NCBI RefSeq assembly: GCF_963675165.1 | Contig: NC_087382.1 | Location: 124,001 to 188,000 of the forward strand | Direction: 5' to 3' | Source: Halichondria panicea | Taxonomy: Eukaryota > Porifera > Demospongiae > Suberitida > Halichondriidae | DNA length: 64,000 nucleotides | Shown here: piece after piece, positions 21,726 to 33,004 of the stretch | How positions within the stretch are numbered: position 1 is the first letter of the stretch | Layout: each line of letters starts with the position of its first letter | The notes under the pieces: generated by a model | What the model was told of the DNA's origin: nothing | What the model saw: the letters and a program-made list of their open reading frames with translations, nothing else | The model's database searches: none | Made by a program: the position numbers and the translations under genes

Positions 21726-21890
21726 TGTCATAGGAATGAATGACTCCCCTAAATAATGACTCCCGGTCACTCCTACCTAGTCACCAGTGACTCCCGGTCA
21801 CTCACGCCTAGGAATAAATGACTCCCCCGGTCACTGACTCCTAGCCATGAATGACTCCCCCCTGGAAAAAATGACTCCCCCGAAATTTAT
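21726..21890. repeat. subterminal ATGACTCCCC repeats
   Basis: Around seven variants of ATGACTCCC(C/G) occur within 165 bases after the left tip of E, several linked by GGTCACT. The right end has inverted GGGGAGTCA motifs at 26309-26364. Subterminal arrays of this kind often bind transposase; this is inference. Confidence 0.6.
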
Positions 21891-22006
21891 ATACGAACAC
21901 TGATCCATAGAGCTAAAGAGACTTCAGGGGCTATACTAAGTACATCCTCAAAACCTGTCACAGTGTGACTATACAATCAAGCTCAAGACTGTTATTGCAT
22001 GCATGC

Positions 22007-22735
22007 TACAGTGCATCCAGTCTAAAGAGTAGAATACCAAAAATGTGTGAGTAGTTGTACTTAAATGTAAATATCTTATGATTGGAACATTTTTAAGAAA
22101 ATCTGCTGATACCATTGTGTAGGCGAATGAATAAGCTACAACATATCCAAAATTGTTTCCATGACAACATAAGGTGGTGGGTTTGTGGTGATTAATAAAA
22201 CAGTACCCAATTGTTATAGTGGGTAATCGGTTAGGGAGAGAAAAGGCCAACGGTTTCCGGCTAAGGTTTGGAACTTTGTCACAACATCTATAGATAGTTT
22301 GGCTATCTTATGAAAGATTTGATGTTACTTAAATATCTACACATCCTCCGCAGTGCTCAAAATTGCTAGTTTTTAGTGCCGTTTCGGTTAGGGAGAGATT
22401 TGAAGAAAATCTCATGGCTAAGGTCTAAAAATTACATGGAGTAAGCTTGAATAAATTGTCTAACTTTTGATAAGAAAAATTTTTCCGAAAATACTTTAGT
22501 TGCAGAGATAATTGATGTTACGTACCTTTTTTTACGATCACCCCCATTATCTCCTAAAATTATTTCCCACTACAACAACTTCTGGGGAAATATTTTTGAA
22601 TCATGTTGTAGCTTATTCTTTTACCTATACAATGGTATCAGCAGAATTTCTTAGAAATGTTCCAATCTTGAGATACATCTAAGTACAACTACTCACCAAT
22701 TTTTGTATTCTACTCTCTAGACTGGATGCACTGTA
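22007..22735. repeat. foldback repeat inside element E
   Basis: The arms 22007-22144 and 22603-22735 are imperfect reverse complements (ends TACAGTGCATCCAG and CTGGATGCACTGTA), with about 460 bases between. It is non-coding and may be a nested foldback element. The rest of 21900-23079 shows no coding signal. Confidence 0.7.
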
Positions 22736-23767
22736 TCTGTGAGAGACCTGTTTAATACAAATGTTATATAGATCTAGTTTAAATGTATAACGTATTGATT
22801 ATAATTACAGCTGTTCCTTACTGTAAACTGGTTCAGTCTAGCTACGCTATCAGTTAGTACCTATAGTACTTATAGTTATACTACATTGTACACTCTGTTC
22901 ACATTTTCACATGTCTCACGGTCGTCACTGTAAAGCAAAACTTATAATACAACAACATCCATCAAAATAACTTATATTAAATAGATCTACAGTGCATGAA
23001 AACAAACAAAACAACAGTGCAAATTAACAGTGTATAAACAAAAACAGCTAGTGGAAGATAACGAAATGCTAAAAAAATTCTATCTAGATCTACAAGTAGG
23101 ACAAAACCAATCTCCAAGTGGAGATAATTTAATACGAACACATTTATAATGATACCACACATTACACGTATCGCACTGGACCATTTCATCATAACAGTCA
23201 GGGCGGAGACAAGGGCAGTATATCGTAATTACTATACTGGAAAATCTTTCTAGTCTCTTGCGGCTACTAACATCTTTTGACTTTGGAAATCTTCTGAGTT
23301 TCTCATTTTCAAAGCAACGCACAAGATGTGGCCTCATTTTGTCTTCATTTAGGGTGATGGTATCCAGATTGTCTCCTTGCAATGCGTGGTATGCAGCGGC
23401 AATTGCAAACAAACCACAGTTGTTACTGCCACTGCTCTGCTGTTGAATGGAGGCCACAGACAGTAACAGCCCATTGTGCGCTATTAAAGGCTTATACATC
23501 TGTGCGATTTGCAGCTCAGCACTTGGCTCCAGGTCTTTCCCATATTGGAAGCAGCTATCAAAGAGGAAAAGTTCCCCCTTGATGAGTGCTGTCGCAATCC
23601 AGTGATGCCTCTCTGTTACAAAGAATATCTGCACGGCTGTATAGGATATAATTAGAATTATTATGTACATGTATATACCAATACTATAATAATACTTTAA
23701 GTAGAAATTATACCTGTGGCTTCACTACTAGTGACTGCAGGAAAGGACATCTTCTGAACCAGAAGAG

Positions 23768-23918
23768 TACACAGTAAAAACAGATATGTTATAATAGCAT
23801 AAAACATCTCAAATAAAATGCATCATTTGAAATTTAATAGAAATGACATAAATTTCTGTCATTTTAACACTAAAATACGATGATGCATCCCATATAACAT
23901 ATGTGTTTTTGCTGTGTA
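23768..23918. mobile_element. MITE with CACAGTAAAAACA ends (copy 1)
   Basis: The ends are TACACAGTAAAAACAGATAT and, reversed, TACACAGCAAAAACACATAT, 151 bp in all. It splits the Ulp1 exon of element E between the coding for QFPNIKGCYS and the following LVQKMSF. A sister copy is at 34642-34780. Confidence 0.75.
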
Positions 23919-24238
23919 GAGTAGCAGCCTTTAATATTTGGAAATTGCATTCTCATTAGTTTGTGGGCAGCATACATATGACGGTCAGAAAGCATCCCGC
24001 TCTCAGCAAGAACTACATCCTTGTCTCCCGTCCTCAGGTCCAAATCCTTCACCCATGCAGTAGCTTGAATTCTGTCGAATGTGCACACAATAATTATAAT
24101 GAACGGTATAGTGTGCACATATTAATAATAATTGTAATTAACGATAGCTCCTGTTAACAAGTATATATAACTATATACCTTTCTTGTTACAGACTGAGTA
24201 GTCCTTTGCTTCTTCAAAGGTGGCTCCATAGAGGATGC

Positions 24239-24432
24239 AGTCTTAACGTGAGAGAAGGGGGCGTCTCGCTTGCGAGAGGAGTGAGCATCTGGCTTGTGAG
24301 AGGAGGGGACGTCTGGCTTGTGAGAGGAGGGAGCGGCTGGCTTGTGAGAGGAGGGGACGTCTGGCTTGTGAGAGGAGGGAGCGTCTGGCTTGTGAGAGGA
24401 GGGGGCGTCTGGCTTGTGAGAATAGGGAAAAT
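24239..24432 (-). repeat. 24-bp coding minisatellite in element E
   Basis: About eight tandem copies of a 24-base unit encode (S/P)LTSQTLPP-like octapeptides on the minus strand. Copies differ by a few bases. It lies in the linker between integrase and Ulp1, the same place where D has its QPPKKDD repeats. Confidence 0.8.
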
Positions 24433-26380
24433 CACAATTTTTTCCCCACAGCTTCTAAAAATGGAGTGCATAATTATAAAGAAACATTAAATTAATATCG
24501 TAAAGAGAAATGTAATGTAATTATAATTAGCTTCAAAATCTAGAGACACATGCATTATACCTTGCTTGGGTCTTTCACAGGAGTACTCGTCAAAGAAGGG
24601 TTTAACTGATCGAGAGATTCATCGTGATGGTTGTCTGATAATTCGGAAGGATCCGAGAGAGAACTATGTTGATCCAAGAGAGGTTTTTCGGAGTCTGGGC
24701 CATGGTAATGCTTTAACCGCTGTTGGTTAACAGCCTTTTTTAGGGTCTTTCCAGTCTTAGGGTTGGCAATCTTAAAGACTCCCTTGTCCAAGCACTCCAC
24801 CACCCTTGTCTCCCTTCTTACATTCCCTGGCTGAATTCCTCAGCCAGACCAAACTCCCAGTCTTAAACACCTATATAATTAGAAAAATGACATGGCTATG
24901 ACATTAAACGAGTAATGAAAATAGCCATAGTACGCTCATACAATGATATAGCCTGCTCACCCTCTTGTCTGCATGCTTCCGATCATAGTACATCTTGTCC
25001 TTTTCTTGGGCATTGTCAATGTTCTTCTTGGCTTTGCTGTGGATATCATCCTTTAACTTTGTAACAGCTCGAGCGTGGGTCATAATGGCACTAATATCCC
25101 AGCTCTGCTCAAGTTCACCCTCGCTGCCTAACTCCAGTTGAATAGGGAGTACAGGTTTCCTGCATGTGGAACGTTATAATAATTATGCATGCATGCCAGA
25201 TTATCATGTAATTATTATAATAATTATATGAACAACTCACCGACAGAACATCAACTCGAAAGGTGAATACTTCGTTGCCTTTTGCTTACTCGTCCTATAA
25301 GCAAAGAGAATAGCGGGCAAGTGGTAGTCCCAGTCGGTCTGTGAGTCATTCACATTGTTTGAAGTGTTTGATTGAAACGTTCAGTTCGCCCGTTGGTTTG
25401 TGGGTGGTATAAGCTGAAGTGACCCTGTGCTCTGTTCCAGTGAATCGAAAAAGCTCTGTGTTGACCTGATTAACAAACTCACGGCCTTGGTCCGATATCA
25501 ACACCTCACAAAACCCAAACCTGCGTGCAGGTATAACCATCGTCATTAAATACGTGTTATTATAATTATGTGTAGAGATGCATGTGATTACAATTTCGCA
25601 CACATGCATAGCTTACCGACAAAACAAGTTGTACAGGAACATTAATTGCCACTCCAAATGCAGTTTTGTCAGGGAGTGGGGCTGCTTCAGCCCATTTGCT
25701 AAAATAATCGACCAATGTTACCACATATTTGCTGCCATTGGGTGTAATCGGCAAAGGTCCTATCAAGTCTATGCCAACCTATAAAGTGAATTACATAATT
25801 ATAATTAATATATGATTGTGCTCAAAACAAATCTGTCATTATAATTATTATGCAATGCCATTATAGTATATATATACCTGATGCCAGATTTTGGGTTGTA
25901 CAGATATCGGATGGAGTTTGGCATTTGTCTTTACAAATGCTGGGTTCATTCTCTGGCACTGGCTGCAGTTCTTTACATACTCTCGGATATCCTCCACCAT
26001 CAACTTCCAGTAGAATCTAGAACATATCTTGTCTATAGTTCTATCTCTTCCAAAGTGGCCACCAGCTGTTCCTGCATGCATGCATCCATTGGTATAATAT
26101 AGATTACAACATTTATAGGTCTACATTCCAGCTGTCACTTGCTGTCTACTACAGGATGAACACTTGCTTCATTGCTACCTTGCTACTACTAACCTTGCTC
26201 TTCATCCTGCATGGCTCTTCATTCTCTACTATGTCTATGAGGAGTGCATGAATGTACTCTTGCTACTGATGGCAACAGGTCAACATTGGCGGGAACAAAC
26301 ATGCGCATAGGGGAGTCATTTACTCCTGGGGGAGTCACCCATACCTTAGGCCGGGGAGTCGTTCATTCCTCTGACACCGG

Positions 26381-26420
26381 GGGCCCCAAAATATGGGGGG
26401 GGGCCCATATCGCTTCTACA
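26381..26420. mobile_element. element B', displaced right tip
   Basis: Reverse complement begins TGTAGAAGCGATATGGGCCC, matching the left tip of B' at 15506. It is preceded by CCGG (26377-26380) and followed by CCGG (26421-26424). Together with 15506-16636 it completes B'. Confidence 0.85.
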
Positions 26421-26424
26421 CCGG

Positions 26425-26941
26425 TAAAGTAGAAGACGATAAATGTTGAGTTGACATTGACAATTGTCAGCTTATAGAGCTTACTCCTTTGCCTTCTTAA
26501 CTATAGCTACCACTGGAAGCGCTCATATCGAGACTATTACTATAGATCTACTGGAACATGTTAACTACCAAGAGAATGTTGCATGGACCCTAGCTAGATC
26601 TAGCTAGGAGACCAACGATGTCATCAGCTGTTGTCAAGTTTTGGAAAGAGATTTGTAGGCAAGTTGATTGATAAAAGACACGCAGGGACAGCCGAAGCAC
26701 TGCTGTACACAGCTCTCCAACTTCTATACTGCATGCAAAAGCTAGCCCCTCACACCGACAGTTACAGTATAGGTATATGTATGATTAAAGGCGATTAGGT
26801 TTGCTATACCAGCTAGGGTGATGGAGTGGGATAGAAGGAAGCATTTAACATAGGATTGCCTACTGTAGTCTGTGTATGTGAAAACAGTATTATTTTTCAG
26901 TTTCATAAGTTTTACAATCAAATACTGAGACTATTGAAAAT
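26425..26941. repeat. lipase upstream unit, right of the chain
   Basis: It begins TAAAGTAGAAGACGATA and continues GAGTTGACATTGACAATTGTC. It matches the intergenic unit R1 of the lipase array (TAAAATAGAAGAACAATAC at 29984 and 33125). It is presumably 5' flank and promoter of L1. Confidence 0.6.
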
Positions 26942-27524
26942 ATGAGGCAGCTGCTAATGTTGGTGGTGTGTGTTGCTGTGGTGATACTATTGAGCAATGT
27001 GAGGGTACCCCATCACCCATTCAGTAAGTAAATTAAAGTTACTTCATAGTTTGTAGTTTAACTCAGTCTCTTATTCTGCAATCTATACTATAACTGTACA
27101 TGTCAAATCAGTGTTAAACGTGGATGTATATTCCCGTACAGTTCCCGGGATAATGGGCCCTCAGCTTGAAGTGAAGGACAACAAGCCAAGATCTGTATGC
27201 TAAACTCACCACAAGCTATGGATTGATCCTGTTCAGATTCTTCTCTAAACTCACTGCGCAAAAAAAAAATTACCGTAAGGATAATTATAATTATTAAAGT
27301 AGTCTATAACTATATCCACATTGATTGCACTGAGATGAAAACTTCATGGATAAAATTTAATGAAGACCGACAACTATTACACTCTCATAAGCTCATGTTC
27401 CGGGATTCGGCGATACTAATGGTTGAATACATGGCTACAGGTTTGGTAAATTTGGCGCCTTATTTACACGATGCGAAATACTTTGTAAATCGAGGCTATA
27501 AAAGAGGAAAAAAAGTGCATCCTA

Positions 27525-28465
27525 AAGAATGTGTACAGAAACATTTAATTGACAGTACAATATCTTCAGAATCTATGTTGTGTGTACTAACAAGTTTGCT
27601 CCATAAAGTTACAACGTGTGCATTGGAAGAATGGGTATACTGGCACATTGATTGATGTTCGAAGTCTAATATTGGAGAGACCATTATAACTTAACGGCTA
27701 TTGTGCAACCTCTCTTCTTTCAACTGGTGGATTGGGAAAGTCTATCATGTCATGTAACATTTTGTACAGTGACACATTCTTGCAATTAATCTTCTTGTCT
27801 CTAGAGTATAAGACCAGATGCTGACAGTATATAGTTCTTCCTTCTCCTACTATCTCAGACACATGCACACTCTCATGGCAAATCTCTGTACTTTTTCTAG
27901 ATTTTCTATATAGTGAGTACTCCATACTTCTGAAGCATATTTCATATGTGGCCTCACAAAGCTCTTATATATTGTGTTGGGTGCATGCATTGGTTTTGAG
28001 AACCCCCGATAACAGTTTTCTTGTTTTGTTACAAATGGCAGTTACTGTAATAATTATGTGGGTGCCAGGTGAGATCATCTGTCATTCAGATAATGTGAGT
28101 CCCATGCAGATACTTGTAATTTGGAACCTGTTGCAGTAAGGTTCGTTCCATTTAATGGAGGCAACAATATAATAATATGAGCGTGAGGTATTTTTGGAGA
28201 CGAACATATAAACTTGCATTTTGTCACATTAAATTGAAGTAGCCTGGAATTCATGAAGGTTGAAACAGCATTTACATCGTCATGTAGACTTGATGACTCT
28301 ATACAGGGCCATATCATCGGCAAACATGTTGAGTCCTGTGAAATAACTTCTGTTACTTACATAGTTAATATAAGAGATGAATAGTAGCCTGGGGGCCTAA
28401 GACCGAGCCCTGAGGAACTCCAGAAAACTCGTAGACTAGTTGAAGTGCATCCGTCTATTTCAATT
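27525..28465 (-). mobile_element. 5'-truncated LINE fragment (CR1/jockey-like RT)
   Basis: On the minus strand, VYEFSGVPQGSVLGP (28436-28390), FADDMALYRVI (28328-28296) and a C-terminal stretch (27925-27698, FPNPPVERRE) are typical of the reverse transcriptase and downstream region of CR1/jockey-type LINEs. Stops and frame changes are frequent. It interrupts exon 3 of L1; lipase sequence resumes with CTTTATGACTAGAGATTGGC. The tetra-to-decanucleotide AAGTGCATCC occurs near both borders and may be the target duplication. Confidence 0.75.
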
Positions 28466-28584
28466 AACAAATCCTTTATGACTAGAGATTGGCTGCAGGT
28501 AATTTTAACAATAGCTTTGACTACATGCAATAATTATTTAAATTAAGTCAACTAGATCTAGCTCATTTTCAATATTGGATATTA

Positions 28585-28790
28585 CCGTATAGCGGGTAAT
28601 TTTCGGGGGACAAAATATTCGTGGTTCAGCAATATTGAGACATTTCGTGGGTAATATTTTCGTGGTTGGAGCTTGCACTGCAGGTAAAGGTAGGCAAGGT
28701 CGCTTCATTCGTGGGTAAAATATTCGTGGTCAGACCTCCAACCACGAAAACCACGAATATTTTGCTCCACGAAAATTACACGCTATACGG
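28585..28790. mobile_element. MITE, CCGTATAGCGGG family (copy 2)
   Basis: The ends are CCGTATAGCGGGTAATTTTC and its partial inverse ending CACGCTATACGG; TA lies on both sides. Internal ATTCGTGGT motifs repeat. It is inserted in the third intron of L1, just before the acceptor of exon 4. Confidence 0.85.
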
Positions 28791-29859
28791 TATACATCTC
28801 ACACTTTTCAGACGAACTTGAGAAGAAAAGATACTTTCATCGTCTCAAGTCGATGATTGAAAGACATGTACAAAACCAACGGCAATAAGGTGACCCTGGT
28901 CGTACACAGTATATAGGTGGTCTCGTTTCCCTGCACTTTCTGACTGGCTTCAGTGGGATTGACCAAGCGTGGAAGGACAAGTACCAAGTACATCCATGCG
29001 TATACGTTACACTGTCAGCTGCTTGGTCCGGAGGTGCTAGTGCATTGCAAACAGTTATATCTGGGATACACAATACACATGGTTTCTTACTATTTGCAAA
29101 TGATTATAATTATTAGTGACTTCGTTGTTCCAATTGTTCGTACACTAGAAAGTGTCCCTTGGCTCTTTCCGAAAACTTCTGTTTTTGGAAATGAAGTATT
29201 CGTTTCGACACCATCTAAGAATTATGCGGCTAGTGACTATGAAAATCTCTTTGGAAACATTGGCTACACAAATGGCTACCTATTCTTTCAAGGAGTGCAA
29301 GCACTTGTCACTGATTTTCCAGCTCCGAATGTATCAACGTACTGTTACTATGGCGTTGGTGTAAACACTCCGGAAAAGCTCTTGTACGAAAAAGATTTTC
29401 AATCTGGTGTGAACACAATTGGTTTGACTCCCACTACTATTTTTAGTGATGGAGATGGTACGGTGAACATCGAGAGCTCAAGGGTATGTCACGGGTGGTC
29501 AAGCATGAAACCACAATATAATTTCTTCCAAAAAGCATACAATGAGGTTGATCATTTAAATATTATCAAGGATGAGCACGTTGAATGACATCGCTGGAGT
29601 ACCTTGAAAAAGGAAAAGCTTTTGGGAGAGACTTTTTGGATAATAGATTTGTGGAATTCAAATTAGTTATACATGTACGTACCTAGTTTGTTAACATTAG
29701 AAGTTTAGAACTTAACCCGAAACGATCAACACGGATGCAAAATTATGCGAATTGTTTATGGCATCAAGCAAAAAGCATGCTTTTATTTAGTGATTAGTTG
29801 TGATATTTTTTCCTGATGTATATTTTCTCTGTAAACTGTAAAAATATCGTACACTAGAA

Positions 29860-30600
29860 AGTGTACATTTATAGGTTAGAAGCTATTACTATAAGTATTT
29901 TGCTTGATTTGGTACCACACACTGTTACAAGTGAAGTGCAAGCTAGTGTGCTTCTTGTTATCATCATTTGTCAGCTTTTAGATGGTAAAATAGAAGAACA
30001 ATACTGCTGAGTTGACATACAATTGTTAGCCTTGAGGCTTATTCCCTTTTGCCTTATTAACTAGATCGCCATATCAAAACGCTCGCTCGGTATCATACGC
30101 ACAAAAATACTCAAGCACATCATCAAGAGATCTATAACTGGAAGAGCTCATATCATTATCGGGACTTACCAACCACTGGATCATGTTAACTACCAAAAGA
30201 AGCATGTTGTACTAATATAACAGTTACTATGCTTTAACAAAACACGTAAGTTATTTTCCATATAGCATGCTCAGATCAAAAACTCTCTATAGGCAAAACA
30301 AACACCTTTTGCTAATGAGGGAAAAATTGCAATAGAGAGGGAAAGTGTGATAGAGGGACTATTATTCAACCGTTTACCTGCTGTAGTGAATGATTCTCAC
30401 TATAAAATATCAATGTTGCTACCTCGCCGGATTCACATGCAGATTTCTGCAACCATGCAGCTGTCACCCACTGACTGTGTCAATTTTGGCCCCCTTCTCC
30501 CCATTGGACTAATTAACCACATGCGGATATTCTACAACAAATATTCTACTCGTAGACCGATGTATATATAGTCTATCCTGGTTTGTCAGCATAAATTATA
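29860..30600. repeat. intergenic unit R1 (copy 1)
   Basis: This non-coding unit runs from ATAGGTTAGAAGC to TTCTACAACAAATATTC. Closely similar copies are at 33005-33790 and 51725-52380, and partly at 26425-26600. It carries the target (AGCATGCTCAGATC at 30266-30279) that is empty here but occupied by a palindromic MITE in copy 2. Confidence 0.85.
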
Positions 30601-30682
30601 TACGAATTGTAAAGCAAACAAGAGTAATTGTCAGCTATACTGTTAATTGTCCTCCATCACTACAAGTGTGCATTTTAAATTA

Positions 30683-32296
30683 CTAATAGTTGCCAACCCT
30701 AGCAGCAATAGCAATGATGATAACAAGAGATGTACTCACAGTAGTGATCGGGAGAGAACCACCTGTAACGTCAGCTGAAACTCCAACAATGCCCGAAATT
30801 TTCGAAAGAACAGCACTATTCTCTATCATACCTACATGAGACACACCGTTGAATGTCATTGTATTGAATGGACTCGGCATGGTCCTCCATTTCAAGCAAA
30901 TCTCCGAGCTTTATAAATTAACAGTACCATCGCCATCTCCAAAGGTGTTTGTAGGAATGCCAGGAGTATCACGGAGACAAAATTGTTTGCATATGTCATT
31001 GTCTCCACTGTTCTACGACCAACTCCATAAAAGCAGTAGGTGGGAACATTTGGAGCAGGAAAATTTGAAAGAATTCCTTTAAGCATTTGAAATCCACTAG
31101 TGTAGCCAATATCAGTAAACAGCTCTTCATAATCCTGAGCACTGTACTTTCGAGCAGGCGTGGAAACCAGTGTCATATTCCCCCAGATTGATTCCCTAGG
31201 TAACATCCAGATGCTTGCCTCCATAGAGCGTATGATTGGTAAGAAGAATCGGTCGAAATAACGACAGAAAAAACATGTACTACCAAAAGGAGATTCCCCT
31301 GAAATTATTGCTTATAGGTCTACATTTCTCCTGACCAAGCACCAGAAAGAGTTACCCAGGATTTTATATAAGTATCTTTCCATTGCTGAGTAACACGTGC
31401 AAATTGTGTTAGAAAGTACAACGACACAGGACCACCCATGCTGTGAGCAACTAGTGTGACTCTGCTGTTTCCATTTTGCACGTAATATCCTGCACAAGCT
31501 TCATTAACTTCCTGTAGTAGCCATTTCTCTCTAAGTTATCTGTAGAAAAATAAGTAAAAGCCTTATAATTATTTGGAAAGAGATTGAGGCATGTTTCAGC
31601 TAAAACTCGACTCATGATCACCAGCTGCAAGTCTCCAGTCATACGGAGCAGCATGAATGCTCATTCCCTCGACGTAGCCCCTTTTAAGAAAGTACTGCAC
31701 AAAGTCGTTCATGTAGGGTATACTAATAATGTCATTTGTGTTTATCCATTGTACTGTTTTCGTTTCCCCAAACCCAGGCACACTTACTGTAACCCCCTCA
31801 ACGCTTCTATACGAGTTTCTTGGTGCTTCGAACGTCAACCTATAATTAGCGTATGCCATGCAATTATGACTGGGTAAGCAGAGATCATTCCCACAAACAA
31901 TTACTTCTTACATGAACAGCTACAGACATCACTTACTTGAGCTCCCTTGAAAAGCAAGGTAATCGTAGAGGATCGACCCACAAACCCACTGTTTCATCCA
32001 AGGTATTGCACAGTGACACAATATCTGTATCTCTCACATCTAACTGGGAGCCTGTCAGACAAGGAACTGTCAAGAAGAAACAGTAGCTGTTAAACATCAT
32101 GCATGCATGCATGCCATCATTATTACTACAAACTTTTTGACTGTATGCGGTGCATGCTTGCATGGTGTATACACAGGTCTGCTATTAACTTACTGATGAG
32201 AATTGGTGATAAAGATGCTTGTGAACAAGCAGGTTGAATGCCAATGAGGCCTGCTAGAACAAGCGCTAGCACTACGGGTTGAAGGATGCTCCTCAT
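30683..32296 (-). pseudogene. L2: group XV phospholipase A2-like pseudogene, inverted
   Basis: The exons are 32296-32194 (signal peptide MRSILQPVVLALVLAGLIG), 32066-31937 (VPCLTGSQLDVRD), 31839-31622 (VPGFGETKTVQW, AAPYDWRLAAG; 218 nt as in L8) and 31539-30683. The last exon has a frame break before VTLVAHSMGGPVSL, a stop after WSGEM near 31345, one base missing at CTCCGTGATACT, and TAA after DGDGTVNL near 30915. The C-terminus is hydrophobic (SLVIIIAIAA), unlike the basic tails of L8/L9. It is a diverged subfamily and the only copy on the minus strand. Confidence 0.8.
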
Positions 32297-32380
32297 AATG
32301 AAACTATTCAGTATAGTCTACCAGCATACACTATAATTATACAGACTAACTGCTTCTTTGCCGTTCACTGCTTTATATAT

Positions 32381-32998
32381 CCTAGATCTGCCACTGATTA
32401 TTTATAGTCTGTTACCTAATCCACTATGCACCGGATCCTTTAGAACGTGGCACATCTTTGCAAGATTCTACAGGGTTTGGTTTTTAATCTACTTCTCTCT
32501 TGAGGCTGCATGGAGATAAGGTTGTTCAAATAATCAGAAGCGATACATACTCTAGATTGGCAACATTATTTTGGTTATTTGACAGTATTCTTTAGATCGC
32601 TCTTTGACAAGCAACCAACTGCACCGTGGCAAAACACAATATCACTGCAGCGACTTGTTTCATTCATTGAAGAATTTATTACTTGATAGTCTTATACACA
32701 CGCTAGCTCAGTGACATTATACATACGATAGAAAGTACCCCCTAACCTCCCTATAAGGCTATAACCTTATCTATAGGTAAGTCCCTCAGTGTACTGTGCA
32801 TAACCCACTGACTAGTATAATTTATATATGTACAAGATGCTGAGCGCAAAAACATTTCCTTTCTGAGCTTTCTCTTACAGGAAAGCCACACATGTATCCA
32901 TGATCGGACCTTAGTCCTACAATGGAACATTGCTAAATAAAATCAGGTAAGTCCCTCAATTATAGTTCATGTGTGTGAGATCAATGTCAGGAAAAGGA
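32381..32998. repeat. intergenic unit R2 (copy 1)
   Basis: A non-coding stretch from ATCTGCCACTGATTATTTAT to ATGTCAGGAAAAGG is repeated with few changes at 52988-53648. It follows the 5' end of L2 and may include its promoter. Confidence 0.8.
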
Positions 32999-33004
32999 GA
33001 AAGT

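Larger units (their letters stand above)
23080..26071 (-). pseudogene. diverged Ginger-type integrase-Ulp1-PHD of element E
   Basis: Likely exons on the minus strand are 26071-25878 (GGHFGRDRTIDK...CSQCQ, zinc-binding), 25778-25617 (GIDLIGPL...DYFSKWAEAAPLPDKTA), 25520-25241 (ISDQGREFVN, then a frame break before HPQTNG and another after QTLQTM), 25159-24961, 24870-24561, 24454-24179 (8-residue tandem repeat LTSQTLPP), 24071-23714 (GMLSDRHMYAAHKL, Ulp1 start, interrupted by a MITE) and 23636-23080 (ERHHW, FDS, SNNCGLFAIA triad, then PHD CPC...CDTCNVWYHYKC...CPTC). The first integrase exon present in D is missing. At least two frameshifts plus the MITE make it non-functional. Confidence 0.75.
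21726..26376 (-). mobile_element. element E, second Ginger-like transposon (4651 bp)
   Basis: The ends are TGTCATAGGAATGAATGACT and, as reverse complement, TGTCAGAGGAATGAACGACT. Flanks are CCGT (21722-21725) and CCGG (26377-26380). The left 170 bases repeat the motif ATGACTCCCC several times, a plausible transposase-binding array. Coding exons for integrase, Ulp1 and PHD are on the minus strand but diverged from D. The coding part is decayed and interrupted by a MITE. Confidence 0.8.
14360..26424. mobile_element. chain of five Ginger-like elements linked by CCGG
   Basis: The order is CCAG-A-CCGG-B'(left)-CCGG-C-CCGG-D-CCGT-E-CCGG-B'(right)-CCGG. All elements start TGT and end ACA. A, C and D share one terminal repeat type (TGTCATAAAATTTT), B' has another (TGTGTAGAAG) and E a third (TGTCATAGGAATGAATGACT). 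C, D and E occupy a single CCGG inside the right terminal repeat of B', as shown by the uninterrupted left repeat of B' that carries the same CCGG. The chain lies between the NLR gene and the lipase array. Confidence 0.85.
26942..29643 (+). pseudogene. L1: group XV phospholipase A2-like pseudogene
   Basis: All four exons of the family are recognisable: signal-peptide exon (26942-27025; one base lost, ATTGAGCAATG against CTCGAGCAATG), exon 2 (27143-27277; stop TAA after RSVC), exon 3 (27335-27520, resuming at 28470-28495) and exon 4 (28812-29643). Exon 3 is split by a LINE, and the third intron also holds a MITE. Exon 4 has an extra A in GATTGAAAGACATG, a garbled nucleophile elbow (ACAGTATATAGG for ACAGTATGGG), a small duplication at GTACCAAGTAC and a deletion near the end. 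It is otherwise almost identical to L9. Confidence 0.85.

Noticed and set aside
24206-24490. plus-strand repeat protein (GGXVWLVRG repeats)
   Set aside because: Reverse frame of the 24-bp minisatellite that encodes LTSQTLPP octapeptides in the element E linker exon.
18432-26071. Gypsy LTR retrotransposon as source of the integrase exons
   Set aside because: No gag, aspartic protease or reverse transcriptase, no LTRs; instead inverted TGT...ACA ends, 4-bp duplications, Ulp1 and PHD domains, which fit Ginger DNA transposons.
28075-28323. independent minus-strand gene
   Set aside because: Part of the decayed LINE reverse transcriptase, out of frame with its FADD motif.
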